Shown: positions 1 to 10,400 of the stretch, one piece after another | How positions within the stretch are numbered: the first letter of the stretch is position 1 | Layout of the letters: each line of letters starts with the position of its first letter | Assembly: GCA_029747585.1 (NCBI GenBank) | Contig: JAPEVF010000737.1 | Span: 1 to 22,367 of the forward strand | Source of the DNA: Pleurotus djamor | Lineage: Eukaryota; Basidiomycota; Agaricomycetes; Agaricales; Pleurotaceae | Direction of reading: 5' to 3' | Length of the DNA: 22,367 nucleotides | The notes under the pieces: model-generated | The model's database searches: none | What the model saw: the letters and a program-made list of their open reading frames with translations, nothing else | What the model was told of the DNA's origin: nothing | Made by a program: the position numbers and the translations under genes

Positions 1-2
1 AC

Positions 3-1337
3 CTTCCCCATATCCTGCACCGACANGCACCTCTACCTCCTCCGCCCCAAGCGTCTTCCATGTCATTAGGACCTAGTATCTCTAGAGCTCCTTCACCTCT
101 CAACTTCTCTTCTCGTCCTTCCCCGTCATCACGCCCTCCACCCGTCACATGGAAGGTGCCACCACAAATACAGGCTGATGCTCAGCCTCGATTGAGGGGA
201 AGACCTTCGTTGCCCGATATGAGGACGTCAGTGGCTTCTACGGAGAGGAACAGTGTAGATGATCAAGACATCCACAGTGGTACCCTGGAAAGATCGATGA
301 GTCAAATTCAACGAGGGAGAGTGTCACCATTTCCTAGTAAACCTGTCGGTGGCGTTCCCAGGCCCGCCGAAAGGCGGTTCGGGAGGGTCGATAGTCGAAT
401 GGGTCGCAAGGGTGCTGAGAACCGGCACGGTCCTGCCCCAGGGATGGGGAAGCGGGTGGTGTTTGACTTCGAAGTGAAAGTTGACGAGGCTAGTGATGTT
501 GACCGTGAGGAGAAGAGGGACGCTTACGGCGATGACGATGAAGATGAGGCTGGATTGGCGTACGATCGTTCGTCGTATGCTGATGGGACATACAGTGCAA
601 GGAGGAGTAACCACGAATCCATCAATACGACATCGACGCACACCTCAACATCGACATCGACTTCGTCGACCTCTGCGGCCTCGTCTAGCACCAAGGTCAC
701 TTCTTCGTCTTCGTCATCATCTTCGCACGAGTATCATCAGTTCAGCTCTATGAAATACCATGATACGCCAATTCACCAAGGTGATGGTGTGGAGGAGGAC
801 TTTGACGATGATGCTTCGGTCTACACGGCTGGCCGGAAGACGATGTATTTCGAAGACGATCTGGATGAATTTGGGATTGACGAGGTTAACGTGGAGAGTG
901 CTTTGGAGAGGCTCCTTATTTCCCATGGAGGACAAAGGAAGAGTCTTCGTCCTGATAGCGAATTCATCGATGATGATGATGCGGATGATGAGGACACTTT
1001 CGATGCACGTAAATCCATCCGGATGAGTCATTACGAAGAGGAGGGGCGACGAGGTGTTGTGATGGATGGCGCATTGAGCGGCGAGGTTAGAGAGAGGTTC
1101 ATCAAGAGGGTACGGGAGTGGAAAGATGTCAATGAGCAAGAGTCGGAGAGGAGGGGTGGGATGTCTTTCGAGGAGACGCAAGAAGTTAACAAGAGGCTTG
1201 CTGGTGCTACAATGCGTGGAGGGGTCGGTTACAGAGGTGGTGTTTCGCCAATACCGCCTGTCCCTGCTTTGCCTGGTGCTAGCACTGGCATGGCAAGAGG
1301 TATTGGGCGTGGCGTTGGGAGAGGCGGCAGGTTCTGA
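3..1337 (+). CDS. C-terminal part of a low-complexity acidic/Ser-rich protein (5' partial)
   Basis: One frame is open from the left window edge to the TGA at 1335-1337. No stop precedes the first ATG at 60, and the residues before it are Pro-rich like those after it, so the gene probably starts outside the window. About 444 residues are visible. In order from the ATG at 60: a Ser/Pro-rich region (residues 1-60), a basic stretch with several RxS/RxR sites, an acidic patch, a Ser/Thr homopolymer-like stretch near residues 190-225, further acidic patches (EEDFDDDAS, then DDDDADDEDTFD near 300), a more ordered charged segment (SGEVRERFIKRVREWKDVNEQ, around 335-355) and a Gly/Arg tail (GRGVGRGGRF). 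No catalytic motif, membrane segment or signal peptide is visible. I do not recognise the family; much of it is probably disordered. Codon use and the lack of stops over 1.3 kb support a real gene. One base (26) is undetermined. Confidence 0.8.
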   Translation, partial: LPHILHRXAPLPPPPQASSMSLGPSISRAPSPLNFSSRPSPSSRPPPVTWKVPPQIQADAQPRLRGRPSLPDMRTSVASTERNSVDDQDIHSGTLERSMSQIQRGRVSPFPSKPVGGVPRPAERRFGRVDSRMGRKGAENRHGPAPGMGKRVVFDFEVKVDEASDVDREEKRDAYGDDDEDEAGLAYDRSSYADGTYSARRSNHESINTTSTHTSTSTSTSSTSAASSSTKVTSSSSSSSSHEYHQFSSMKYHDTPIHQGDGVEEDFDDDASVYTAGRKTMYFEDDLDEFGIDEVNVESALERLLISHGGQRKSLRPDSEFIDDDDADDEDTFDARKSIRMSHYEEEGRRGVVMDGALSGEVRERFIKRVREWKDVNEQESERRGGMSFEETQEVNKRLAGATMRGGVGYRGGVSPIPPVPALPGASTGMARGIGRGVGRGGRF

Positions 1338-2053
1338 GGTTCTGAAGCGTTTGTTTTCGGAATCATGGCTGAGGCGTTCTTGTCTGCTTTGGTCCGCTTT
1401 TCTATGATTGCTCTCACATCATGCACTCACTCTTTTCGGTTCTCAATTCGACTTCGTTTGCTCTGTTCTCTTCCTAGATGCGAAGAGTCTCATTGTCCAT
1501 GCATCTACGTTCGATTGCATACCTTACATTCGTTCTATCTTGTATTTTTGACACATCTCTGGTGTACATAGAGTTTTACCTCCTTTAGCCCATGTAAACT
1601 TCAAAGTACATACGTGATTGTATTTCCTAACTTCAAATTGCTCGTTGTCATGGCTGTTGTTGGAAGGAAATTTGAGTCGGAGCTAGAAAGCGCTGATCGT
1701 TGATTGGGTGTTCCTGAATGCGGACAACGCCTTTTCTCTTTGCCCATCAATCCCCTCATTCTTTCCGCTCCCTCCCCTTCTCCTCCTCGTACCGCACCTT
1801 TGAAATCGCCCAATCAGCGTTTTCTGGGTTTAAAGAGACTGTAAAAGAAAGAGACAGAGATTGTAGCACCCTTCGTTCATTTTGTGAGTTTTTCCTCCAA
1901 CGGCCCTTCTCTTTTTTCCCCATCGAAGCATGACTAATTCTGTGGTTACGTTCGTTTCTATTGCCCCAGTTGACCCGCATTCGTTATCAAAACAACTACG
2001 TTCATTTTACGACCACAAATTCCAACTAGGAAACAACTCAAATCATATCAACA
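1338..2053. other. Intergenic: 3' flank of the first gene and promoter/leader of the membrane-protein gene
   Basis: No convincing gene lies here. The left part is the 3' flank of the upstream gene. From about 1735 to 1795 the + strand is strongly pyrimidine-rich (runs such as CCCTCCCCTTCTCCTCCTCG), a common look for basidiomycete promoters on the sense strand. It is followed by the probable leader of the gene starting at 2054. Short open frames here (for example ATG at 1718) overlap the leader and have no coding character that I can support. Confidence 0.55.
1884..1969 (+). other. Possible 5'-UTR intron
   Basis: A canonical donor GTGAGT at 1884-1889, a good branch site within TGACTAAT at 1931-1938 and an acceptor CCCCAG ending at 1969 define an 86-nt candidate intron wholly upstream of the start codon at 2054. 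Splice signals are seen directly; use of the intron is inferred. It is somewhat longer than the other introns in the window. Confidence 0.4.
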
Positions 2054-4277
2054 ATGGCCGATTTTTCGCACCTTCACTTTGGTTTGCCTGCTGCTCCGTT
2101 CAGTCATCATGCCGCCATTGCTCGACGCCATTCAACCTCTCAGCTTGAGAAAAGGGCACCCAATCCTGGTCCGTCCAAGTTCTCGATATCGCCATTGGTT
2201 TTTCTGACTTCGCTGTAGCTTGCGCAACTGGCGGTTTTGTTACTTCCCCTTCCCGTTCTCAGACCTTCAATTTTCCTGGAACTTCCACCTTCAACATTAC
2301 TTGGGATCCTACGTGCTTAGATGCCGAGACGCTCGACATCTACTTGTACGCTTACACGCACGACTCCAACGCCGCATCCACCAAGGTTCATCTGTACACC
2401 GCCGTCCCCAACTCCTTATCTACCTACTCCGCACCGATCATGCCCAAATGGTGGCTCTCCGCCAATGCAACAACCTCAACAACGTCTTTGCAAGTCTTGA
2501 TCCTCCCTAAGGACGATCCTATCTTCATGGCTACGTTCCCCCCTGGTCCTATATTCTCAGCCACGTATACCGCACCATCAGATGGTTCAGTGCCCCCAGA
2601 AGCAGATACGTCCATCATTGATGGCGACCAGGGAACCACCAATTTCGCAGCCACGAACAATCCTGATGGCTCGCTGAAAGCCCCCGTATCAGACTCCGGA
2701 AGTTCGGTCTCTCCTGGAGGAAAAGCAGCAGCCGTCATTTTCCCATTGCTTTTCGTTCTCGCTTGTGGTCTTGGATATTGGTTCTGGAGGAAGAGACAGC
2801 AAGGCAAGGAAGATAGGAAACGCTTCAGCGAGATGGTTGACAAGAGAATGAGCGTGATTTCCAAGGACTGGCAGAGCATGAGTGCGAAGGCCGGTATGGA
2901 AGCTGTCCGGAATAGCACATACGACGGGAGGAGCAGCTTCGCTGCTGGTGATCGCGGGAGCACCTTTGGTAGTGGTCAGGCTGGCGTTGGCGTTATGGGT
3001 GGTTCACACTTTAATGTCGATGTCGCCGCCAATCCTGCACTCGCCGAGTTCCAGTCGCATCTGAGACGCGGGGTTACCACTGCTGCCATGGCCGAACGCA
3101 AATCGAAGGTTTCCTTCGCTGCTGACACCATCGACCGCAAATCCCGAGGATCCGTCGCCGACGTTGGCAGACCCTCGATGGATAGAACTTCACGATATGA
3201 TGGACGTCCTTCTACTGACACCCGTGCTAGCCGCTACGGTGGTGTTGGCTATGGCGGTCGCAGTAGCCGAGCATTCCACACGGCGTTCACGGTTGATGGC
3301 TCCCTAGACGATGTCCCCGCTCTCCCTGGATCTACTTCGCCTGTCTCACACTTGACTACTGCTTCCTACGCTGCTTCTAATGGACATGATAACATGAACG
3401 GAAAGAAATCTCTGGACTTCCCCAATCCTTACTCTCCAAATCCCATGACTACCACCTTCTCTGGTTCGATCTCGTCCCATGGTGATAATGAGAGTGAGGA
3501 TGGTAGTGGTACCATGTCGCCAACCCAAACACAAGGTCCCGCCAGCTTGAGTGTCGAGGATATCAGGAAGCGAATTGGTGGCACCAGCGTTGGCAAGACT
3601 GACCAAGGGAACTTGGACGGCGAAGTCATGCCTGCCTTGCGATGTATGTTCCCACTCAGGTTCACATGTCAATTTAGCTAACGATCTTCCCAGTGATGCG
3701 AACTGGCTCCAAGCAGAAGACTCAGACTGCCAACCAAGCTGCAGCGTCTGAAGAAGGCAGCGACGAACTTCTGTTCTCACCGTCTCAATTCCAATTCGAA
3801 TCTAACAACGCCGTGACGGTTCCCCCTCCTGCGCATGCTACCAGTGGTGGCCTCGTCTCCCCGCGTTCACCTGGTCCCGTTGGCATGATGCCCACCATGA
3901 CTGCTATGACTGCCACCCCAGATAGCGTCATGTCACCTGATGCGCTTCTCCGAGCCTATGCTGAACGGAGAGCTACTGGATCTGCGCCTTCGCCCGTCAG
4001 TAGCATGCGGAGCCCCACTGGAACGCCCACCCCGCTGACGATTTCATCGCCAATCACCGCCAGCACTCCTTATAGTCACGGCCTTTCCTCGCCAGTCAGT
4101 AACAACAACATGAGGACGCTGTATTCACCTGCTGGTGGTAATGGAGGCTTCGCGGGTGTCGGAGCTGGCAGGGCTGGTGTTGGCGCTCAAGGTCAAGCTC
4201 AGAATGTCCCCAGGCAGAGCATGAGCGTGTATAGTGTCGGTATGGACGAAGAGGATGCATATGGTGGTCATGCCTAA
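2054..4277 (+). CDS. Single-pass membrane protein with N-terminal beta-rich domain and long Ser-rich tail (3 exons)
   Basis: Exons 2054-2168, 2219-3643 and 3694-4277 join in frame to 707 codons plus TAA. Intron 1 (50 nt) has donor GTCCGT, branch CTGAC and acceptor TAG. Intron 2 (50 nt) has donor GTATGT, branch GCTAAC and acceptor CAG. The ATG at 2054 is the first after an in-frame stop at 2027. Residues 1-38 are His/Ala-rich and end in a dibasic LEKR that could be a Kex2-type site. Residues 39-155 look like a small secreted beta domain (ACATGGFVTSPS, TFNITWDPTCL, PKWWLSANATTS, LQVLILP), with two cysteines (C40 and C74) that could pair. A hydrophobic segment, AVIFPLLFVLACGLGYWFW, lies at about 208-228 and is followed at once by RKRQQGKEDRKR, so the long C-terminus should be cytoplasmic. 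The tail is Ser/Gly/Pro-rich with repeated DRxSR / GRPSxD patches and many possible phosphosites. No classical signal peptide is visible, so topology is unsettled. I know similar anonymous proteins from agaricomycetes but no assigned function. Confidence 0.88.
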
Positions 4278-5164
4278 GCTGAACTAGTCATATGAATTTC
4301 CTGTCTCATTTCTCTGGTTCCTTTATCTTTCGTGATGTCGCGGTTATATCTCGGATTTGTAGCACCACCTTCCCTTTGCCCTTTCCTTTACACGCCCCCG
4401 NAGCAGTACTATACCCCGACTCCTCTCCTCATCTTTCCTCCCCTCTCTCCCTTACTCCACCTNCCCGGCCTGGGTGCCGTTATTCCCCTTGGTTACCTCC
4501 CCAGTTCATCTACGTACGCGCCTGTACCAGCTCATTATTTCCCTCCATCTGCCCTATACCTTGCGCAAAACCTTTGCGATAAGTCATATTCATTTATATA
4601 TGTTTATATCCCCTTCTCTCTATCTCTTTACTTGAATTCCTTTGTTTATTACTTAGTTCAATGTACCTCTGACGAGGTCGCTTTGACATCTGTGATTTTT
4701 AGTTATTCGATTGTGCTTTTATACTCTATGACAATCATTAGCCGATCCATAGCCACGATCAATGCTATGGGCTCCCAGTGCATCCCAATGCATGTCCTAG
4801 TACATCTAGACAATTCGTGTAGGTCTCGCCGTGGTCGATGGTCAAGGAGCGTGTCTCTAACTGCTATGAGAGTCAAGTTCTTAGTTGAATCACCATCCCC
4901 GATGGTATCATCGACGTATCCATAGCCAAGTCGTCTTTCTCTGCCAAAGCGGGCGGAGGATATACAAATCCCCGGGCCATGCCAACTTCCCTGGGCACTA
5001 CTTAGTGGAACGACCTTATCGCGTATTTTCGAAAGCACAGGGATCGCGAATCGCATTAAAATTGACACTTGCTCCATATTGTGGCAAAGTTGTGAAGGGA
5101 TTTAGGTCGTGTACATACTCAATGGATCGATAAGGGACACACACTAGTTTCCTACCACCGACCG
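4278..5164. other. Intergenic between convergent genes
   Basis: This is the shared 3' flank of the + strand membrane-protein gene (stop 4277) and the - strand GTPase gene (stop 5165-5167). It is T/C-rich near 4290-4640, as expected for a + strand 3' UTR, and holds two undetermined bases (4401, 4463). No RNA gene, repeat or clear hairpin was found. A 124-codon - strand frame at 4703-5077 is open, but I found no motif and no splice signals linking it to anything. Confidence 0.5.
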
Positions 5165-6231
5165 TTAGACAGAACTTTCGGTGAACTTCATGGTGGAGAG
5201 GCGTCCTAGGCGAGCGTCAATAGGGATCCTGCGTGCCTCCATATCTCGAGCAGTGGCCTCTGTTTGTTTGCGTAGTCCTTCATATTCCTCTCGGATAGCA
5301 TCCAAAATGTCCCGCTCATCTCGTTTCCTCATGGAGGCCCTCAAACGCTGGAGGGTCTCCTGCTGCCGAGCAACAAGGCTCCGCAGCTTCCCGTAAAGCT
5401 CCCTCTTCGCTCCGGTCTGTGGAAGTTGCTCGCCTAAGTCAACAAGTTCGCGCTGCAATTCCATGTCGAAGGTTTTATTCTTGAGTTCCACGATGTAATC
5501 CACGACTTCCCAAGCAGATTCCTCGTCATTGAGGTAGCGTACCGTCCTCGAGCCATGGTTGATCATGGTTTTCCAGTAATTCTTCTCCAATTCCTTTTCA
5601 CGCTGCAACCCCGTCGCTTCGTCTACCTCATCCCACATGGTGGTTGTCAAGACAAGTTTGCCGAAAGCATCTTTGCCGCAGAGCTCCTCGAGCATATGTC
5701 TATTCTTGGAGGGCGTCCCGGCCATGCGATTGTCGGATATACGATGGAAGTACAGAATTCCGGAGAGCTGCGCTTTCTGTGCGTAGCTTAATACGCAGTC
5801 TTCAGTTCACGCACAGGGAAGCCAAGGTGACACCTACGTTTCCTTGAGCCAATCAGCGATCATATCCAGAATTTTGATATCTGACTTGTTGGTGCCATCG
5901 AAAGCAGGTATGTCATCGAAACCAGGTGTGTCAACGAAGACGATGTCTTGGGCACTTCGCTCGAGAGACCGGAACCTCGAGATACTAATGTCATTGGAGG
6001 GAGATTCTAGGCCGTGTCCAACACCTTCATAGGAACCAGTGATCGTGCCGATGAACTAGCACGAGATCAGCACCAATGAGTGAGATGATTCTGATATTCA
6101 TACCGAGCTCTTTCCAATCCCCATGCAACCGATCACTCTGTAAAAACAGTCAGTCACATACGAGACTGCCAAGAGCTCGAACCAACGCAATGATGATACA
6201 CTGCGGGCATTGCCCTATATCCCCCGGACAT
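5165..6231 (-). CDS. AIG1-like P-loop GTPase with C-terminal coiled coil (4 exons)
   Basis: Exons, in transcript order, are 6231-6200, 6137-6104, 6055-5838 and 5786-5165. They join to 301 codons plus TAA. The introns are 62, 48 and 51 nt. The second has donor GTATGA; the third has donor GTAGGT and acceptor AAG. The first has a weaker donor, GTATCA, but a strong CTGAC...TTTTTACAG end. Residues 14-21 form the P-loop GCMGIGKS (G1). VGHGLES at 34-40 is the switch-I-side signature of this fungal family. DIVFVDTPGFDD holds G3 (DTPG 64-67). LTTTMWDEVD (141-150) is the G4 position, where the usual N/TKxD lysine is absent. HRISDNRMAGTP (109-120) is another family hallmark. Residues about 197-285 are charged and heptad-like, probably coiled coil. 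No membrane anchor is seen. By family it should bind and hydrolyse GTP; its cellular role is unknown. An alternative start is M8 (6210-6208). The P-loop exon is only 34 nt. Confidence 0.9.
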
Positions 6232-6580
6232 GATATGGTGAAGTTATGCTGAAAATTATTGAAACTTACTCTAGGATATTGCTGATGTAGGTCATTCCTA
6301 CTATCCTCTCGATATCATCTCGGATACTTTCTTCATATCCTCAGTGTCAATATTTTGGAACGTGGTGCTGAACAAGGGCAGGGATTGGTTGAGTCCTATG
6401 CCTCAAGGCGCCGATCACAATATCATCAAAGTAAAGTCCCCTGCGTATATGATGGACACATGGGAAAAGATATTGAGATTTTCTCCTTCATATCACGCTG
6501 AAAAGAAGCGTGAAAGAACTTACAATTAGTTCAGGATAAACTCAGAATATCCTGCAGAGGGGGTATAGGGCAATGCCCGC
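6204..6580. repeat. Inverted duplication of the GTPase gene start
   Basis: The 17-bp word TATAGGGCAATGCCCGC occurs on the + strand at 6564-6580 and on the - strand at 6220-6204, where it contains the alternative start codon M8 of the GTPase. Similarity continues toward the centre of the pair for roughly 60 bp with small gaps: both arms show a G5 run and then related GATAT / CTGAG-AGTTTAT / AATTGTAA words when read from the same strand. The right arm reads GYRAMPAV in one + strand frame, matching GYRAMPAV of the GTPase N-terminus, but it is soon stopped (TAG about 6692). This is probably a relic of a divergently oriented paralogue start, or the arms of a small hairpin element. Confidence 0.6.
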
Positions 6581-6860
6581 TGTGTCCCTATCAGAGAAGA
6601 ATCAACGTGGAAAAACAAAGGCGAGCATCATCATGCTTGCAAGGTGTTCCGAAGGGGCGGGTGCCCGAGTATGGAAATTTTCTCAGGTGACCTAGTTCTC
6701 GTACGGTGTCGAAGTGTCTCCCCTTCTCAGTAGGCACTCTTTCGTCCCGCGATTTGAGACCTCACAGCATCAACCTCCGATCTTTCATGGAAAAAGTTCA
6801 TCACATCTCTGTCTCGTAGTTCTTGCCTCGAATTTCTTTCCGGAACTGAGAGACGCCTTT
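6232..6860. other. Upstream region of the GTPase gene, no supported gene
   Basis: This contains the spacer between the inverted arms and, to its right, a + strand relic frame from the ATG at 6574 (42 codons, no P-loop). A further open frame at 6344-6529 (61 codons) has no recognisable motif. A copy of the ATTTTCTCAG..ACCT motif that recurs further right lies at about 6677-6695. Confidence 0.45.
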
Positions 6861-6869
6861 GGCGGGGTG

Positions 6870-7886
6870 TAGAGTACTGGGTCCCCAAGGTACGCAAATA
6901 CTCTAGTTTCTCGACTTCATCGCTTCCAGCTTACAGATCTAAAGCTCCACAGATGACTCAACATCCCGCCTTTCTGTACCCAATCAATTGCCTCTCGCAT
7001 ACACTACTTATATACGCAGTTATTCAACTTATTTAAAATCAATGTCACTCTCAGTAATACACGAAAAAGCAAGATTGCCTCACTACCGTCTCCACTCACC
7101 CTCTGGCCTGGGTGACCTTCGCGCGTGTTTCTCAATATGTCCGTCTCACCAGTTTGAAACGTTTCGTCCATCGCGCTGTTCAACTTGCTCAATTTGCGAT
7201 ATTTGCCTTGACTTGGCTATTCTCATTTCGTGACTACTCGCATGGGTCTTGCGCATCTGAGCCCGCTTCACTGGACTACAGTATCCCGGAGAAGCATCGA
7301 CGGTGAGCAACGCAAACCTCGATGATAGAAAGCCTTACCGTTGACTCTCGCTCGGAGTATCATTCCTCCGTCATGATCCTCGGTAGGTACTAGAGTAGAG
7401 TATCTAACTATGAACAACCCACCATCAGGGATGGTACGGTACGTAGAGTATTTACGAGGTCGAGAGGATAGATGTTGACGTAGCCCGTGCCAAGCAAAGC
7501 GAGCGCAATCGCTTTCCTGCGCCGATATTGTCAGGGATGCTGGTTGCAATATGGGTAGGACGACATGATTTCGCGCGGGGTAACGCGGACGTTCTAGAGC
7601 CTGTCAGAAGTGGTAATTGATATCGGAGATGGTAGTATGTACCTCCAAGCATACGCTAACACTCACACCACCATGCGAGTCATGGTTCCACCCGATCGTA
7701 CTCTACGTCAACCCATGGGCGCGATGAGCTTGTCAAGGGCGAAAGCAACGGGGAAACGATGTTGAATCCCAATCCTTTCAATAAGAATGTTAATAGGAGG
7801 AAATAACAGAGTTAAATTCGTACTTGCCTACGCTCAGTAGTACTCTAACATACCCTCTTCGTTCGAGTTTCGACGAGTATACTCTA
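6870..7886. repeat. Left cluster of the TACTCTA / TAGAGTA 7-mer
   Basis: Eight exact copies of TACTCTA or its reverse complement start at 6870, 6899, 7391, 7396, 7444, 7699, 7841 and 7880, with a ninth at 8174 inside unit A. Both orientations occur, two copies overlap (7391/7396), and flanks tend to be A/G before and A/G/C after. The whole stretch 6.9-7.9 kb otherwise lacks a defendable gene: the frames present are under 95 codons and carry no motif. Confidence 0.6.
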
Positions 7887-7919
7887 TTTCATAAGGATCG
7901 GTGATCTGGACCATGGCTA

Positions 7920-9500
7920 GACAAGAATGGGATGAGAGGAGAGGATATGGACGATAACAAGAGTTAAGTACATACTGTAGGTTGTACCCCGAAGACATCT
8001 TTGGGTTGCATCAAATATAAGGCGTCGAAACCGATGGAAAAGTCCTAAACCGTCCACAAGGACAAGAGAATCCACAGAAACGTCCAGCCACAGGACGAAT
8101 GACAAGAAACGTAGGGAGGAAACGGAGATAGACGCTACGATCAACAACACGGACGTCAGCAGGGGATGGCATGTACTCTATTATGGGGAGACGTACCTTC
8201 GAACGCTCCCTTACCAATCATACCAGGCAGGTGGTAATCGGATGCGTAGTCTGTGGCTAGCATATCGGTCAAAAAANTCGCCGAGNTACCATTCCCACAT
8301 CCCTTCAGTCGGGCTCGTTGAGCAACAATGAGAGGAGGGAGAGTGGGACGAAAGGGCGTACCTGCGTCCAGCCACCGAGAGTCCTCATCTCCATCGTGAT
8401 AATGAATGAAAGCGTGGGCGCCCACGCGAAAATCGTCCGGAGGAACCGTAACGCCTAGAAAACCAGTGTCGGCCGCCAGCTGCGCAAAGGACAACAACGG
8501 AGAGCCATACCTTTGCTTTGGTCTACCAACCGCGCATGATCTCCCCGCCATCTCACTTTTGACGAGCGCAGCCTATCATTGACAAAGAAAGCCACTCGGG
8601 CGCAGGGGTGACTGCTGTTCCTGTCGAAGAGTCCGTTTCTTGGTTCGTTCCCAAGGACTGGAGTGGAGGATGGAATGGGGGAGCGGAATGTGCATCCATC
8701 AATTTTCCGAGGAGGAGAGTGTACAGAGAGATGAAGACATACCTCCAGAGCCCTAGATCTACCGTGACCCGTACCCAACGTGTCCGATGTATCACCTCAA
8801 CTCCGACGAGGCCAATGACGTCGATGAGAACATTGGAGGTGCCAAGGTAGGAGGACTCTTCAAGCTAGTCATCCAGCGTGGAAAAGCGGTGAAAAGCTGA
8901 TTGGATCTGAGCAATTGAACAGGATATCGGAACCGATTAGAAAAGAGACCCAGTCGACGAGAATGCGAAATGAACGCACCATGTTTCCGACCTTGGACGA
9001 TTCGAAGGAGAGAAGTTCAAGGCGAGGACGTCCTTCCTAAAACAGCATACAGCCACTCTCCCGTAGGAGCTTGGCTTAGGAAAACGTAAATCGTCGACTT
9101 TGAGGGCGGTGAAGAGTTTTTAAAAAAGCATGATTGGCGAGAACGAGGTTGAAGGTGGTGGGCAGTAGGGAGTGGACTGGAACGACGCGTAATCGCGCGC
9201 TAAAGATGTCAGGAGCCGTAGAGGAGACCCCTCCTATTTCCTATTTGGAGTCTTGATACACATCACTGGCCGCTGGCCTTCGTTCATACGGTGCGACGAC
9301 GCTGGGATCAAGAGCCTTTCGTGTAGACCAAGTAAGTCGGTAGATCTTGTGTATGGAGAAGCTTGGACGGATGCAGGGAAGTGTCAGCTGAAGTGAACAG
9401 GTCCACTGACCAAATACCCAAAACTTCCGGACACCGTACCTTCCGCGCCAAAGCACTTCGTCAGCGATTGGAGGTTGCATATGATTTTTCTCCTGGTGAC
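7920..9500 (-). pseudogene. Gene-like repeat unit A (diverged, probably decayed)
   Basis: This - strand segment aligns, with gaps, to unit B (17.6-19.0 kb) and in part to unit C (11.1-12.7 kb). In transcript order: a first box at 9417-9398 (T-rich, then GGACCTG on the - strand); a segment coding LLTSLARDYAS around 9214-9182; an exon-like piece at 8812-8743 coding VEVIHRTRWVRVTVDLG and ending at a GTATGT donor; a donor near 8516; an exon-like piece coding HYHDGDEDSRWLDAG that ends at a GTACGC donor at 8361; a piece coding LPGMIGKGAFEG that ends at a GTACGT donor at 8196; then a 62-nt intron (8196-8135) with CTGAC and TAG. The frame at 8156-8551 is the longest (131 codons, two undetermined bases). 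No single spliced product of convincing length could be assembled, so I treat it as a relic; a living intron-rich gene is possible. Family not recognised. Confidence 0.5.
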
Positions 9501-10400
9501 TGATGTGCTATACACTGGTCACGCCGTCATAGTGATCGACCGATTTCAGATTCACCGCAACATCCTCCTCCACATTCTCAACTGTCTTCTAAGAGACAAG
9601 CAACCTCAAGGCTCCAGCGCGCGCTGAGCGGGTAGCACCCGGAATACTCCCCGTATAGTACTTTGGGATGACCATAAACTTCTTTATTCACGCTCAGCAC
9701 GAAAGGAACTTCCGTTGATCCATTCGTCCTGGGGCATCAGAGTGGTACCGCAAAAAGGCCAGGGCAGAGTGTCATTCCGGTAAGGAATACAAAGAAGCTC
9801 ACCTTGACTGTCACATTGACAGGTTCACCATGGACATTTCTTGCGTTTCTTTGAGAGGACTCAGAGGAGGGCCTCGATTTGAGCAAAACGACAATGCAAA
9901 GCAAAGGAAATCCAACCTGGTGGTGAAACTGTCAGATTCCCGATCTACGCGATTTGCGTTTCTTCCAGTGAACCTGTTCTAGAGCCGCCACCGATGCATA
10001 AACCGTAGAAGGCATGGATCAATAATCGACGACATTGTCAAGTGTTTCATGGGTCGTGCGAGAGAGAAGAGAGCCGTACAATGTGTAAGGACAGTATAGA
10101 GCACATACAAGTAAACTGTAGGATGCTCAGGTTCCCGTAAAAAAAGCTATGAGCGAGTCAAGTGACCTCCAAATGTTTCCGGAACATCTATGAATGTGTG
10201 TTCTTGGTTGTCCGCACCTGAGTGTTGCAATTTCGTCAGTTCACCTGGTGTTTTGCCAACCGTTGGCTAACCGTCCGATTTTTCCTGGTCCACCTGGCAC
10301 GTGGAATTTGGCTCGCTTCGTGTATCGTCACGCCATCCGTCTTTGATACATAGGACACGCGGTGGTCGATGAACGTTGAACCCCGGCAAAAGGTATCCTC
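9501..10400 (+). repeat. Segment with + strand copies of the T-rich/ACCTG motif, no gene
   Basis: Directly right of unit A the + strand turns pyrimidine-rich (9540-9600). Three copies of the motif ATTTTCTCAGYYNACCTG occur in + orientation: 9954-9976, 10228-10247 and 10276-10296. The last two are only about 50 bp apart. No frame above 60 codons with any protein motif was found. Read with unit A, which starts near 9.48 kb on the other strand, this looks like the other half of a head-to-head module. Confidence 0.45.

Noticed and set aside
324..641. - strand frames over the first gene (also 717-1181)
   Set aside because: They lie opposite a well supported + strand frame and have no motif; typical shadow frames of a Ser/Asp-rich coding sequence.
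2424..2963. 179-codon - strand frame within the membrane-protein gene
   Set aside because: Antisense to a well supported spliced gene whose introns and membrane span are clear.
4703..5077. 124-codon - strand open frame downstream of the GTPase gene
   Set aside because: No motif, no splice link to a neighbour, and it lies in the shared 3' flank of two convergent genes; length alone is not enough.
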